From the NCBI GenBank assembly GCA_021832085.1, contig JAKBLM010000004.1, positions 1 through 64,000 on the forward strand: a stretch of 64,000 nt of DNA, written 5' to 3'. Below, piece after piece: positions 32,607 through 41,919 of this stretch. Source of the DNA: Acidobacteriota bacterium (lineage in GTDB: Bacteria > Acidobacteriota > Terriglobia > Acidiferrales > UBA7541). Position 1 is the stretch's first letter; every line of letters starts with the position of its first letter. The position numbers were made by a program, and so were the translations under genes. The notes below the pieces were generated by a model, which worked only from the letters and a program-made list of their open reading frames with translations, made no database searches and had not been told where the DNA came from.

Positions 32607-34085
32607 GTGTCTGAATACACGCGACGGGATTTTTTGAAGACGGCGGGACTGGCGGGCGCGGCGTTGGCGGTGCCGGGAAAGCTGGCCGGCATGACGCCCG
32701 CAGGACAGCGACAGGCGTCGCCGACCGCGACGGGGCCGGGCGGGAAGCGGAAAAAGGTGATCGTTGTAGGAGCAGGGCTGGCCGGGTTGGTGGCCGGCTA
32801 CGAACTGGACCAAGCGGGGCACGAGGTGACCATACTCGAGGCGCAGTTGCGTCCCGGCGGTCGCGTCCTCACGCTGCGGGCACCATTTTCCGACGGGCTA
32901 TATGCCGAAGCCGGCGCCAGTCGCATTCCGAACACGCATGACCTGACGATTCGCTACGCGCATGAGTTCCAGCTGAAGCTGGTGCCCTTTTACCCGGCGA
33001 GCGGCCAATATGTGAACCAAATCGCCGGCGAGAGGCTGCTCGGCAAGCTGGGCGCCGCGAGCCACTGGCCGGTAGCGCTTACGGCCGAAGAGCAGCGGCT
33101 AGGCCGCGCAGGCATGTGGCAAAAATATGCGCTCAGCGCGGCGAAACAGCTGGGCAATCCGGCCGCGCCGGGGTGGTCGCCGAAGCCATTTGCCTCGCTC
33201 GACGGAGTCACTTTCACCCGATTTTTGCGGCAACAGGGGGCTTCGGCGGCCGCCGTGCGCGTGATGACGCTGGGCATGGACTACGACGGCGCTTCGGCCC
33301 TGCGCATCCTGGCCGACCTGGCGGTGAACGGCAACGTGACCGAGAACTACAAGATCGGAGGCGGCAACGACCAGCTTCCCCGCGCGATGGCCCAACGGCT
33401 ATCCACGCGAATCCATTACGGCGCCATGCTTCAGCGGATCGAGCAGGACCGGAGTGGGGTGCGAGCCTTCTTTCTGCAAGGCAATCTGGTGCACCAAAGC
33501 GAAGCCGACCACCTCATCTGCACGATTCCCTTCCCCGTGCTGCAACGGGTGCAGTTCCAGCCGCCGCTCTCGGACGAAAGACTGAACGCCATCGACAGTA
33601 CGCATTATCTTTCCGCCACAGTCCTCTTCTTCCAGGAGGAACGGCGCTACTGGCAGGCGGACGGGCTGAATGGATTTGCGCTGAGCGATTGGCCGGTAGC
33701 GGTGAGCCAACCGACGTTCGATCAGACCGATCCTCGGGGAATCCTGGCCGCCACATTGACCGGAAGCATCGCTCTGCGCGAAGCGGGACTGCCCGAAGAC
33801 CGGCGGATCAGCACGGTGCTGAACGAGATGGAGACGCTCTTTCCCGGAGCACGGGAGAATTTCGAGGGCGGCGTGAGCAAGGCGTGGAACAACGATTTCT
33901 GGGCTAAGGGGGCGATGCAATGGTTCCGTCCGGGCCAGATGATTGAGTTCTGGCCCTACATGGCCTCGCCGGTTGGCCGGGTGCATTTCGGAGGCGAGCA
34001 CACCTCGCCCTGGCCCGGCTGGATGCAGGGAGCGATCCATTCCGGGCTGCGGACGGCGCGCGAGGTGCAGGAAGCCGCGAGCTAG
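32607..34085 (+). CDS. Tat-exported FAD-dependent amine oxidase
   Basis: 492 residues from a GTG with GAGGGGGAA about 8 nt upstream. The N-terminus carries a twin-arginine signal (TRRDFLKTAGLAGAALAVPG), so the enzyme is exported folded with its cofactor. The FAD-binding Rossmann motif is VIVVGAGLAGLVAGYELDQAG, followed by EAQLRPGGRVLTLR. The C-terminal FAD-contact block is GRVHFGGEHTSPWPGWMQGAI. This is the flavin monoamine oxidase family; the substrate (amine or amino acid) is unknown. It stands alone between mqnA (divergent) and dprA. Confidence 0.9.
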   Translation: MSEYTRRDFLKTAGLAGAALAVPGKLAGMTPAGQRQASPTATGPGGKRKKVIVVGAGLAGLVAGYELDQAGHEVTILEAQLRPGGRVLTLRAPFSDGLYAEAGASRIPNTHDLTIRYAHEFQLKLVPFYPASGQYVNQIAGERLLGKLGAASHWPVALTAEEQRLGRAGMWQKYALSAAKQLGNPAAPGWSPKPFASLDGVTFTRFLRQQGASAAAVRVMTLGMDYDGASALRILADLAVNGNVTENYKIGGGNDQLPRAMAQRLSTRIHYGAMLQRIEQDRSGVRAFFLQGNLVHQSEADHLICTIPFPVLQRVQFQPPLSDERLNAIDSTHYLSATVLFFQEERRYWQADGLNGFALSDWPVAVSQPTFDQTDPRGILAATLTGSIALREAGLPEDRRISTVLNEMETLFPGARENFEGGVSKAWNNDFWAKGAMQWFRPGQMIEFWPYMASPVGRVHFGGEHTSPWPGWMQGAIHSGLRTAREVQEAAS

Positions 34086-34336
34086 GCGAAGGCAGAAAAG
34101 CCTGTCGCCGTGGGGGCATAAAGGCTGCGCTCACCACGGGCAGATGTTCCGATCAACCCAAACGCCGACAACCAATTGGCAGGGAATTCGAACTGAAAAA
34201 CGCGCCAGGGTGAGCGGGAAAATCGCGCGGATGGCGGTGCTCTCAGCAACGGCGAACGACCTCAGTTTGTCAACTCCCTCCCGGAAGGCTACTTGACACT
34301 GGTTCGTTCCTCTGCCTACGCTCAAACCGAGCTTGG

Positions 34337-35449
34337 ATGCTGGATTCCCCCACCCATCTCGGCTGGTTGGCGCTCGGACTGGTTCCTGGGCTGGGCTCGC
34401 GGAGCGCGAGCAAGCTGCTGAGCGCCTTCGGTGGGCCGGAGGCGATTTTCGCGGCTTCGCTCACCGCACTGGAGGCACAGGGACTGTCCGCCGCAGTCGC
34501 TCAAGCCATTCACTCGCAGGAGGCGTTGGGACGGGCAGGAAAGGAGTTGGCGAGGGCAAAGGAGTTGGGTTGCGGGCTGGTCACCTGGAACGACACGGCC
34601 TACCCGCGGCTGCTGCGCGAGATCTACGATCCGCCGCCGCTCCTCTATCTTCGCGGCGACCCGGAAGTGTTAAGCCGCCACGCGATTGCCATTGTTGGCA
34701 CGCGACGCCCGACCCCGTACGGGAATCAAATGTCTGAAAGGCTCGGGCGGGACCTGGCCGAGCACGGCCTGGTGGTGGTTAGCGGCTTGGCCAGGGGAAT
34801 CGACACCCTGGCGCACCGCGGAGCCTTAGCCGGTGGGGCGGGCAGGACCATCGGAGTGCTGGGATGTGGGATTGACGTGGTCTACCCGAAAGAGAACAAG
34901 AAGCTTTTCGAGCAGATCGTCAATGGCGGCGGCGCGATCGTCACGGAGTTTCCGATGGGGACACCCCCTACGCCGCAGAATTTCCCGGTGCGTAACCGGA
35001 TCATCGCGGGCCTGGCGCTGGGAACGGTGGTGATCGAGGGAACCGAGCATTCCGGTTCGCTGATCACTGCACGGCTGGCGATGGAATTCGGGCGCGAAGT
35101 TTACGGCGTGCCAGGCAATACGACGCAGCCGGCCAGCTACGGGCCCAATCAACTGATCAAGCAGGGTGCGAAGCTGGTGACCGGCTGGCAAGACGTGGTA
35201 GAAGAACTGCCGACACCGGTGCGAGCGGGACTGCAACCGGTCGAGACCGCTACAGTGGGCGAGCGAGCCTCGCTGGTGACGGAGAGCCTACAGGGGTCGC
35301 AGCGGTTGCTCTACGAACTGCTCGGTCTGGACGAGGCGCGCCACATCGACGAACTGGTGGAACGATCCGGCCTCAACTCGTCGGAAACACTGGCCACCCT
35401 GTTTGAGCTGGAGATGAAGGGCTACATCCGGCAATTGCCGGGGAAGTAA
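34337..35449 (+). CDS. dprA: DNA-processing protein DprA
   Basis: 370 residues. DprA binds incoming single-stranded DNA and loads RecA during transformation. The N-terminal helical region includes LGLVPGLGSRSASKLLSAFGG. The Rossmann core shows IVGTRRPTPYG, VVVSGLARGIDTLAHRGAL, GCGIDVVYPKENKKL, TEFPMGTPPTPQNFPVRNRII, EGTEHSGSLITARLAMEFGR and YGVPGNTTQPASYGPNQLI. A winged helix (DML1-like) ends the protein (DELVERSGLNSSETLATLFELEMKG). A TTGACA lies 39 nt before the start, with a poor -10. It is followed 41 nt later by topA and then xerD, a common bacterial arrangement. Confidence 0.95.
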   Translation: MLDSPTHLGWLALGLVPGLGSRSASKLLSAFGGPEAIFAASLTALEAQGLSAAVAQAIHSQEALGRAGKELARAKELGCGLVTWNDTAYPRLLREIYDPPPLLYLRGDPEVLSRHAIAIVGTRRPTPYGNQMSERLGRDLAEHGLVVVSGLARGIDTLAHRGALAGGAGRTIGVLGCGIDVVYPKENKKLFEQIVNGGGAIVTEFPMGTPPTPQNFPVRNRIIAGLALGTVVIEGTEHSGSLITARLAMEFGREVYGVPGNTTQPASYGPNQLIKQGAKLVTGWQDVVEELPTPVRAGLQPVETATVGERASLVTESLQGSQRLLYELLGLDEARHIDELVERSGLNSSETLATLFELEMKGYIRQLPGK

Positions 35450-35490
35450 TTCGTGAAGGTGATGCTCTAAAGGGATTTAACGTACTGAAC

Positions 35491-38040
35491 ATGGGAAAGT
35501 CGCTTGTTATCGTCGAATCGCCCACCAAGGCGAAAACCATCAACAAGTACTTGGGCCGCAACTACACGGTCAAAGCTTCGCTGGGCCACATCAAGGACCT
35601 GCCCAAGCGCACACTCGGCATCGAGGTCGAGGACCAGTCTTTCGAGCCGACCTACGAGGTGATTCCTGGAAAAACGAAAGTCCTGAGCGAAATCAAGGGC
35701 GCTGCCAAGACGGCCGAGGCGATCTATCTGGCCGCTGACCCGGACCGCGAAGGCGAGGCCATTTCCGCTCATCTCGCGCAGGTGCTGCGCGAGTCGCTCG
35801 GCGGTAACGGGAAAAAGGGCGCGCACAAGCCCGCGAGCGGCAAGCGGGTGGGCAAAAAGACGAAAACCTCCGCACGGGCGGAAGCGGCTCCCGGGAAGCC
35901 GATCCTGCGCGTGCTTTTCCACGAGATCACCGAGCGCGGCATTCGAGAAGCTTTTCAGCACCCGAGCGAGATCAACGAAAACCTGGTGGAAGCGCAGCAG
36001 GCCCGCCGGGTGTTGGACCGGCTGGTCGGCTACCAGATCTCGCCGATTTTGTGGGACAAGGTGAGGCGCGGGCTTTCCGCCGGCCGTGTGCAAACGGTGG
36101 CACTGCGGCTGATTGTCGAGCGGGAGCGGGAAATTCGCGCGTTCGTGCCCAAGGAATACTGGACGATCCACGCCTTGCTGCTGGCGGACGAAGGTCCGGC
36201 GTTCGAGGCGAAGCTGATCAAGCGGGCCGGCGCCGAAGTGGAGATCGGGAACCAAGGGGAGGCCGGTCAGATTCTGGCACAGCTGGAAGGGGCATCGTGG
36301 CGAGCCGCTTCGGTGCAATTGAAGGAGAAGCGGCGATACGCGCCCGCGCCGTTCACCACTTCGAAGCTGCAGCAGGAGGCTTACAACAAGCTGCGCTTTT
36401 CGGCCAAGCGGACGATGATGCTCGCCCAGCAACTTTACGAGGGCGTCGAGCTGGGATCGGAAGGCTCGGTCGGCCTGATCACCTACATGCGTACCGATTC
36501 CGTGCGCGTCTCGGCCGAAGCGATCCGTGACGTGCGCGGCCACATTCAGAGCGCTTTCGGACCCGGCTACCTGCCCGAGCGGCCGAACGTTTATAAATCG
36601 AAGAAGGAGGCACAGGAGGCGCACGAAGCCATCCGTCCGAGTGACGTCGCGCGCACACCAGAAGAGGTGCGGCGTTACCTGAAGGAAGATCAGTACAAGC
36701 TCTACCGGCTGATCTGGCAGCGATTCGTCGCCTCGCAGATGGTCCCGGCCCTCTTCGATCAGACGACAATCGACATCGAAGCGCGCGATTTCCTTTTCCG
36801 CGCCACCGGCTCGGTGCTGAAATTCGACGGCTTCCTCGCCGTCTACCAGCAGTCCGAAGACGAGGAGCGCGGGGATGAAGGCGAAGGCGACGGCCGGCGG
36901 CTGCCGCGCGTGAGCGAGGGACAGCAGTTGCGGCTCGAAAAACTCTGGCCGACCCAGCATTTCACCGAGCCGCCCCCGCGCTACACCGAAGCGACGCTGG
37001 TGCGCGAACTCGAGGAAAAGGGGATCGGCCGGCCCTCCACCTACGCCGCGATCATCTCGACGCTGGTGGAACGCGAATACGTGAGCAAGGAGCAGGGCCG
37101 CTTCCTGCCCAGCCTGCTCGGAGAAAAAGTCAGCGATCTGCTGGTGAAGAATTTCAAGGAGATCTTCGACGTCGGTTTCACCGCCCGCATGGAGGACGAA
37201 CTCGACGAAATCGAAGAGGGCAAACTGGCCTGGCGGCAAGCGGTGGGCGATTTCTACAAACGGTTCAGCGAGGTGCTTGAACAGGCCAAGGGCGCCATGG
37301 AATCCTACAAGGCCGGCATCCCGACCGGGGAGAAATGCCCGAAATGCGGTGAGGGCGAGCTGATGGAGCGCATCAGCCGGCACGGCTTCTTTCTTGGCTG
37401 CTCCCGCTACCCGGATTGCGACTACACGCGCGATCTTGCCGAGCCCCTCGGCCAGCAACCTGAGGGCGAAGGCGGGCCCGAGTATTGCCAGAACTGCGGC
37501 CGGGAGATGGTGATGAAGCGCGGCCGCTTTGGGGCGTTCCTCGCCTGTAGCGGCTACCCGGATTGCAAAACGACGCGGCGGCTGGTAGCGGGCACGAAGC
37601 AGCCTCGCCAACCTGATGTGGTGCTCGAGGAAAAATGTCCCGAGTGCGGGGCGCCGCTGGTGCGCCGGCACGGGCGCTACGGAGAATTCATCGGCTGCTC
37701 GGCCTACCCGAAGTGCCGCTATACGCGGCCGCAGACGCTCGGCATCCCCTGCCCGAAGTGCGGCCAGGGAGAGTTGGTGGAACGCCGCGCGCGCAAGGGG
37801 CGCAACCGCGTTTTCTATGGCTGTTCGCGCTATCCCGATTGCGATTTCACGACGCCCCACCGGCCCATCGCGGAGCCGTGCCCGAAATGCCATGCACCCC
37901 TGGTTGTCGAGAAGCGCACCCGGCACGGCAGTTTCCGCGCCTGTCTGCGCGAGGAGTGCGATTGGGAGGGGCCGGTGACCGAGAAAACGTCCGACGCCGA
38001 AACGAAGGCGGCCAAGGCGGAAGCGCCGGTCGAGCGATAG
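35491..38040 (+). CDS. topA: DNA topoisomerase I
   Basis: 849 residues, type IA. The TOPRIM domain begins VIVESPTKAKTINKYLG (catalytic Glu9) with the acidic triad in AADPDREGE (Asp83, Asp85, Glu87). The active-site tyrosine is Tyr332 in GLITYMRTDS. Residues about 103-136 are a Lys/Gly/Ala-rich insertion inside the TOPRIM region that is not part of the core fold. The C-terminus carries five four-cysteine zinc-ribbon repeats, from CPKCGEGELMER to CPKCHAPLVVEK, the last with a diverged second half. It relaxes negative supercoils. Upstream dprA and downstream xerD share the strand. Confidence 0.97.
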   Translation: MGKSLVIVESPTKAKTINKYLGRNYTVKASLGHIKDLPKRTLGIEVEDQSFEPTYEVIPGKTKVLSEIKGAAKTAEAIYLAADPDREGEAISAHLAQVLRESLGGNGKKGAHKPASGKRVGKKTKTSARAEAAPGKPILRVLFHEITERGIREAFQHPSEINENLVEAQQARRVLDRLVGYQISPILWDKVRRGLSAGRVQTVALRLIVEREREIRAFVPKEYWTIHALLLADEGPAFEAKLIKRAGAEVEIGNQGEAGQILAQLEGASWRAASVQLKEKRRYAPAPFTTSKLQQEAYNKLRFSAKRTMMLAQQLYEGVELGSEGSVGLITYMRTDSVRVSAEAIRDVRGHIQSAFGPGYLPERPNVYKSKKEAQEAHEAIRPSDVARTPEEVRRYLKEDQYKLYRLIWQRFVASQMVPALFDQTTIDIEARDFLFRATGSVLKFDGFLAVYQQSEDEERGDEGEGDGRRLPRVSEGQQLRLEKLWPTQHFTEPPPRYTEATLVRELEEKGIGRPSTYAAIISTLVEREYVSKEQGRFLPSLLGEKVSDLLVKNFKEIFDVGFTARMEDELDEIEEGKLAWRQAVGDFYKRFSEVLEQAKGAMESYKAGIPTGEKCPKCGEGELMERISRHGFFLGCSRYPDCDYTRDLAEPLGQQPEGEGGPEYCQNCGREMVMKRGRFGAFLACSGYPDCKTTRRLVAGTKQPRQPDVVLEEKCPECGAPLVRRHGRYGEFIGCSAYPKCRYTRPQTLGIPCPKCGQGELVERRARKGRNRVFYGCSRYPDCDFTTPHRPIAEPCPKCHAPLVVEKRTRHGSFRACLREECDWEGPVTEKTSDAETKAAKAEAPVER

Positions 38041-38112
38041 CGGAATCCGGACCTGGGAAACGGGAGCAAGGCCGGTACGAGGGCAGGGCCGCAAGCCGGT
38101 TCCGGGATTCCG

Positions 38113-39078
38113 ATGGTGGCGCGGAGGGTAGCCAGCGTGCAAGAGGCGGTCGAAAAGTTTCTTCACCACCTACGCTATGAACGACACGCCTCTGAGCACA
38201 CGCTGCGCAATTACGAGTCGGACCTCAACCAGTTTCTCGTTTACCTTCAACCGCCGGGCGGGAAAGCACCGGCCATCAGCGAAGTCGATCACCTGCTGAT
38301 CCGTGAATATCTGGGGCACCTGCACGACCAGAAACTGGCAAAAAGCTCGATTGCGCGCAAGCTGGCGGCGTTGCGCTCGCTATTCCGTTTCGCCGTGCGG
38401 GAGGGGATGATCGAGCGAAATCCCGGGCGGTTGGTTTCAACGCCCTCGGTTCCCCGGAGGCTGCCGAGCGTGCTCAGCGCCGGGGAGATCAACCGCTTCC
38501 TCGACTGGATGGGCAAGCTCGAGCCTCCGTCCGATCCACAGGTGGACCCCGAAACGGCAAGACGACTGTTGCTGCGCGACCGCGCCATTTTCGAGTTCCT
38601 CTACGGCTCGGGCCTGCGCGTCAGCGAACTCACCGGACTCAACCAAAACGATATCGACCGGAAGCAGCAGTCGCTCCGGGTGCTTGGCAAAGGCGGCAAG
38701 GAACGGATCGTGCCGTACGGCACGAAGGCGCAAGAAGCGCTCGAAAACTATTGGCCGGCGCGCGAAGCGTTCCGCGAAGCCGCGAAAGGGCGCGGGCAGC
38801 GGGAAGCCGTGTTCCTCAACAGCCGCGGCGGACGGCTTACCCAGCGTTCGGTGGGCCGGCTAGTGAAACGCTATGCGCAAAGGGCGGAGGTCAGCTGGGA
38901 TCTGCATCCGCATTCCTTGCGTCACGCTTTTGCCACCCACCTGCTCGCCGACGGGGCCGACCTCCGAGCGATTCAGGAACTTCTCGGGCACAAGTCGCTT
39001 TCGACCACCCAGCGCTACACCCACGTTTCCATCCGGCAGCTGATGGAAACCTACGACAAATCGCACCCGCGGGCGTGA
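38113..39078 (+). CDS. xerD: site-specific tyrosine recombinase XerC/XerD
   Basis: 321 residues. The N-terminal SAM-like DNA-binding domain (FLHHLRYERHASEHTLRNYESDL) precedes the catalytic domain. Catalytic residues are visible: Arg in GSGLRVSELTGL, Lys in GKGGKERIVPYG, the His-x-x-Arg box in HSLRHAFATHLLADGADLR, His in LGHKSLSTTQRYTHV and the nucleophilic Tyr in the same segment. It resolves chromosome dimers at dif. It is located within the dprA-topA group, not next to an integron or island border, so a housekeeping Xer is more likely than a phage integrase. XerC and XerD cannot be separated from sequence alone; the partner is not in the window. Confidence 0.88.
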   Translation: MVARRVASVQEAVEKFLHHLRYERHASEHTLRNYESDLNQFLVYLQPPGGKAPAISEVDHLLIREYLGHLHDQKLAKSSIARKLAALRSLFRFAVREGMIERNPGRLVSTPSVPRRLPSVLSAGEINRFLDWMGKLEPPSDPQVDPETARRLLLRDRAIFEFLYGSGLRVSELTGLNQNDIDRKQQSLRVLGKGGKERIVPYGTKAQEALENYWPAREAFREAAKGRGQREAVFLNSRGGRLTQRSVGRLVKRYAQRAEVSWDLHPHSLRHAFATHLLADGADLRAIQELLGHKSLSTTQRYTHVSIRQLMETYDKSHPRA

Positions 39079-39157
39079 CGCTTTCTCGCCGGCGGAAGGC
39101 GGGGACGAACCTGCCGATTCCGCGATCCAGCGCGTTTTCCCGAAGCCGAAAAGAGGC

Positions 39158-40804
39158 TCAGTGTATCGGAAGGTGGTGGAATCCGAAGTGGATGTGCATG
39201 CGCATGCCGAAAATGGTGACCGGACCGCGGGCCTGGTTGTAGCCGGGATTGGTGACGTACTGGATGTCGGGGCCGAAAGAGAAACCCAAGGGGAGATGCA
39301 GGTTGTAGTAGGTTTCGAAGATTTGCTCGCGCCCGTAGGTGAGGCCGCCATCGCCGAGCATGAAGCCAAGACCGCCGGCTGCCAAATATTCCTGATGGAG
39401 GCGGGAAATGCCATTGGAGATGAAGACGGTGCCCACGTGGTCCTTGGGCCTGTGCCAAAGCGCGCCGGGGATCTGAATGCCTCCTTCAAAAGTGTTGTTG
39501 ACCTCGGTGAACGAGTAGCTCTCGAATTTCCCGTTGTTCCAGCCGGCGCGGGCGAAGAGACCGAAGCCGTGCGGCAAACCCTGCTGCCAGTTGAAGCCAA
39601 AGCCATATTCGTGAGCTCCCACCTGGCGAACGGCATTGACGTCGGGGACGGGCGTTAGCCCCTTGTGCCAAGCGGCCAGGGCGTTGGCGAAGCTTCCCAT
39701 CGGAGCCTCGTCGACAAAACCAAGCACGCGCACCTTGCCGTTGGTGGAAGGGCTGTAAGCCCAGCCAACCTGCGCGTTTTCGGCCCGGCTGGTGCCGATT
39801 TTCAGGCTGAGATAGCGGCCGTTGGGGTTGCGCGTCATCAGGGCTTCGGCGAAGCGGAAGCTCCAAGCGTTGTCGTCGAATTCGAGATAGGCGCCGTAGG
39901 TGTAGCCGGGGGTATTCGCGGCGTAGTCCCAGGCGCCATCCTCGTCGGCAGTCCAGTTGAGGAATTGGGAGTGGTCGTCGTTGGCATAGGCGTTCTGGTC
40001 GAAGAAATCGGCCAGACTGAACTTGCCGAAATAGATTTCCAGGCGACGAGAGGGAAGCGAGCGAGCGAGTTCGAGATAAGAGGGTGTGTTTTGCACCATG
40101 TGTTCGCCCAGGGGCACCACGTAGTGCAGCAGGAAGCGGGACATGTAGGTGTGCACAGCGGCCACACCAGGCGCGGGCGCGCGCTGGGCATCGAGGTCGG
40201 GAAAACCCGCCATGCCAACAGCGCTGCTCAGGCCGTTGCCTCGAACGTCCTCGGCATCGAAGAGCACGCTGAAATCCCGGGTAACGCGGACGCCGGTAAA
40301 GAGGTCCTCGACGCTGGTGACGGCGTCTTCCGGGTGATGATCAAAACTGTGGGGACCGGAATAGAGAGCGGGAAAAGACAGGTGTCCCTGAGCAACTTCG
40401 TTGATCTGGCCGCCAATCCAGAAACGGTCGGAAAGACGGAGGGGAGCCGAAGTCTTGCCGAACGATCCCGCCGCTTTTGCGGCATCAAAATGGGGCCTGT
40501 GATCCGCCGGAACAGAGGCCGCGCGAAACTTGGCCAGTGAAAAACCGTGATTGGGTTTCCGAGAGGGAGAAACGCACGCTGCGACCTGACGTGCCGTGTG
40601 GCGCGTGGAAAAGGCGGAAGGTTTCGCCTTGCAAGAGGCTGCCTGAGCCTTGCGGCCAAGCGCGTGTGAGCTCCGGGATGGCTTTGCAGAAGGATGGGCA
40701 GCTCGTGCGGCTACCGGAACGAACGCCAGAACCGCAGCACCAATCAGAGCATGGCGCGCCTCCCTGCAAATCTTCAGAAGTCTCGTGGCGACCTCCCTTT
40801 GCAC
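39158..40804 (-). CDS. OprB-like carbohydrate porin
   Basis: About 548 residues. A signal peptide (HALIGAAVLAFVPVAARAA) follows a basic start. After a low-complexity linker, a barrel domain of the carbohydrate-selective porin type follows: RLSDRFWIGGQINEV, IYFGKFSLADFFDQNAYANDD, FLNWTADEDGAWDYAANTPGY, TYGREQIFETYYNLHLP. It ends in alternating aromatic strands (MHIHFGFHHLPIH). The start is uncertain; a GTG at 40804 gives a standard signal peptide, but no ribosome site is clear, and the frame is open to 40897. It probably admits sugars across the outer membrane; no sugar-use genes are nearby. Confidence 0.8.
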   Translation of the reverse strand: MQREVATRLLKICREARHALIGAAVLAFVPVAARAAHPSAKPSRSSHALGRKAQAASCKAKPSAFSTRHTARQVAACVSPSRKPNHGFSLAKFRAASVPADHRPHFDAAKAAGSFGKTSAPLRLSDRFWIGGQINEVAQGHLSFPALYSGPHSFDHHPEDAVTSVEDLFTGVRVTRDFSVLFDAEDVRGNGLSSAVGMAGFPDLDAQRAPAPGVAAVHTYMSRFLLHYVVPLGEHMVQNTPSYLELARSLPSRRLEIYFGKFSLADFFDQNAYANDDHSQFLNWTADEDGAWDYAANTPGYTYGAYLEFDDNAWSFRFAEALMTRNPNGRYLSLKIGTSRAENAQVGWAYSPSTNGKVRVLGFVDEAPMGSFANALAAWHKGLTPVPDVNAVRQVGAHEYGFGFNWQQGLPHGFGLFARAGWNNGKFESYSFTEVNNTFEGGIQIPGALWHRPKDHVGTVFISNGISRLHQEYLAAGGLGFMLGDGGLTYGREQIFETYYNLHLPLGFSFGPDIQYVTNPGYNQARGPVTIFGMRMHIHFGFHHLPIH

Positions 40805-41291
40805 GTGTGCGGCGAAAATGGGTTTCGTGAGAAGCGAGCCGTGTAAACTCGCCCACCGCGATGCCTTCCCCCGGTCTGACCAGACTGAAGCGGTCACAAA
40901 AGTAACAGCGTTCCCCTTGGTCGGAACGCGTTACGCGAAGAAACCCTTTCTATAGATGCAGCAGCGGCAACGCGCGCGGCAGGCAATCTTCAGGCGGCGA
41001 AACAAAGTGAACCAACGTGCACCGTCCTGTCGCCCCCACGATTAGAAAAGACGTTAGCGCCACTGCGGCACAGAGCGAAGCGGGCACGGGCGCAAGCAAC
41101 GCTTCGGCTTCGCGCATGGGCACGGATATTTCCTCTCGGCGATGATGAGGGCGAAAATGGAGTTGGCGAGCCGCCGATCGTGGGGCCGTTTGCCTTCACC
41201 TTGCGCTCGCTTCCGATCGGCGGCAAAAGACGGCCTCGGCTATGCATGCGACCTGCTGCCGGGTGATACCCTTTTCCGGAGGAGGTTCACC
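40805..41291. other. non-coding interval between the OprB-like porin and a small secreted protein gene
   Basis: About 490 nt without a convincing gene. It contains a short palindrome GTCTG-AC-CAGAC (40874-40885) upstream of the porin, which could be an operator. The far end carries a strong ribosome site (GGAGGAGG, 41278-41285) belonging to the gene at 41292. No RNA gene or transposon end was recognised. Confidence 0.4.
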
Positions 41292-41795
41292 ATGCGTCTG
41301 GTTTGCTGGCTTGCCCTGGTGGTTGCGCTCGCGCCTGCCGCTAACGCGCAGTCTCGACGAAGCGAGCGGCTCGCGGTTGGTCCAGTGGCTCTCCGTCTCG
41401 GCATGCCGGAAAAGCCGGCACTTGCCGCGCTTGCACGCTACTTCCGCGTGGAGCGTGCACGTGGCGCCGGGGACACTTGGGCGGTGATGCGGGGCGCGGA
41501 CAGCACGATTGCCATGATTTCCTTTCGCGACGGCAAGCTCATCCGGGCGGCCAAGACATGGGATTCCACCCCGGGGCGCGACGCGGCCACGCTGGCCGAG
41601 CAGTTCTACCGGCTCGCCGGGGAATTCGCCCGCCAAGGTCGCACGCAGTGCACGTTGAGCACGAAGCCATACCTCGCCGACGGCGTCCGGGGCCGCATCG
41701 TCGCGTTGGCCTGCGGGTCAAAGAGTATCCAATTGGATCGCAGCCGGCTGAGCAACGGGAGTTTTGTCACGAGTCTCCGCGAAGTTCTCCAGTAG
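41292..41795 (+). CDS. small secreted protein of unknown function
   Basis: 167 residues. A clear signal peptide (MRLVCWLALVVALAPAANA) is cleaved after ANA. The mature part contains RLGMPEKPALAALARYF and DTWAVMRGADSTIAMISF, then a C-terminal half with two cysteines (QCTLSTK, LACGSKS) that could form a disulfide. GGAGG lies 6 nt upstream of the ATG, fixing the start. The LRLGMPEKPALAAL segment resembles the opening of small BLIP/SmpA-like periplasmic folds, but this is weak. No operon partner: the next gene, serA, is convergent. Confidence 0.7.
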   Translation: MRLVCWLALVVALAPAANAQSRRSERLAVGPVALRLGMPEKPALAALARYFRVERARGAGDTWAVMRGADSTIAMISFRDGKLIRAAKTWDSTPGRDAATLAEQFYRLAGEFARQGRTQCTLSTKPYLADGVRGRIVALACGSKSIQLDRSRLSNGSFVTSLREVLQ

Positions 41796-41919
41796 GCCCG
41801 CCAACGTGATCGCCCTGCGGGCGCAACACGGTTCGGGCCGGACGGCTGCGGAAGCAGCCATACAGATTGCAGTGGCGCGGGATATAGCGCGCCGGTGAAA
41901 GCGGCGAAACTGCGCCGCT

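Noticed and set aside
35467..38169. 900-codon minus-strand frame opposite topA
   Set aside because: Antisense shadow of topA with no domain signature and biased composition.
40885..40901. CTGTTAC...GTGAC on the minus strand upstream of the OprB-like porin as a sixth Pho box
   Set aside because: The repeat period is 9 nt, not 11, and the gene is not a phosphate gene.
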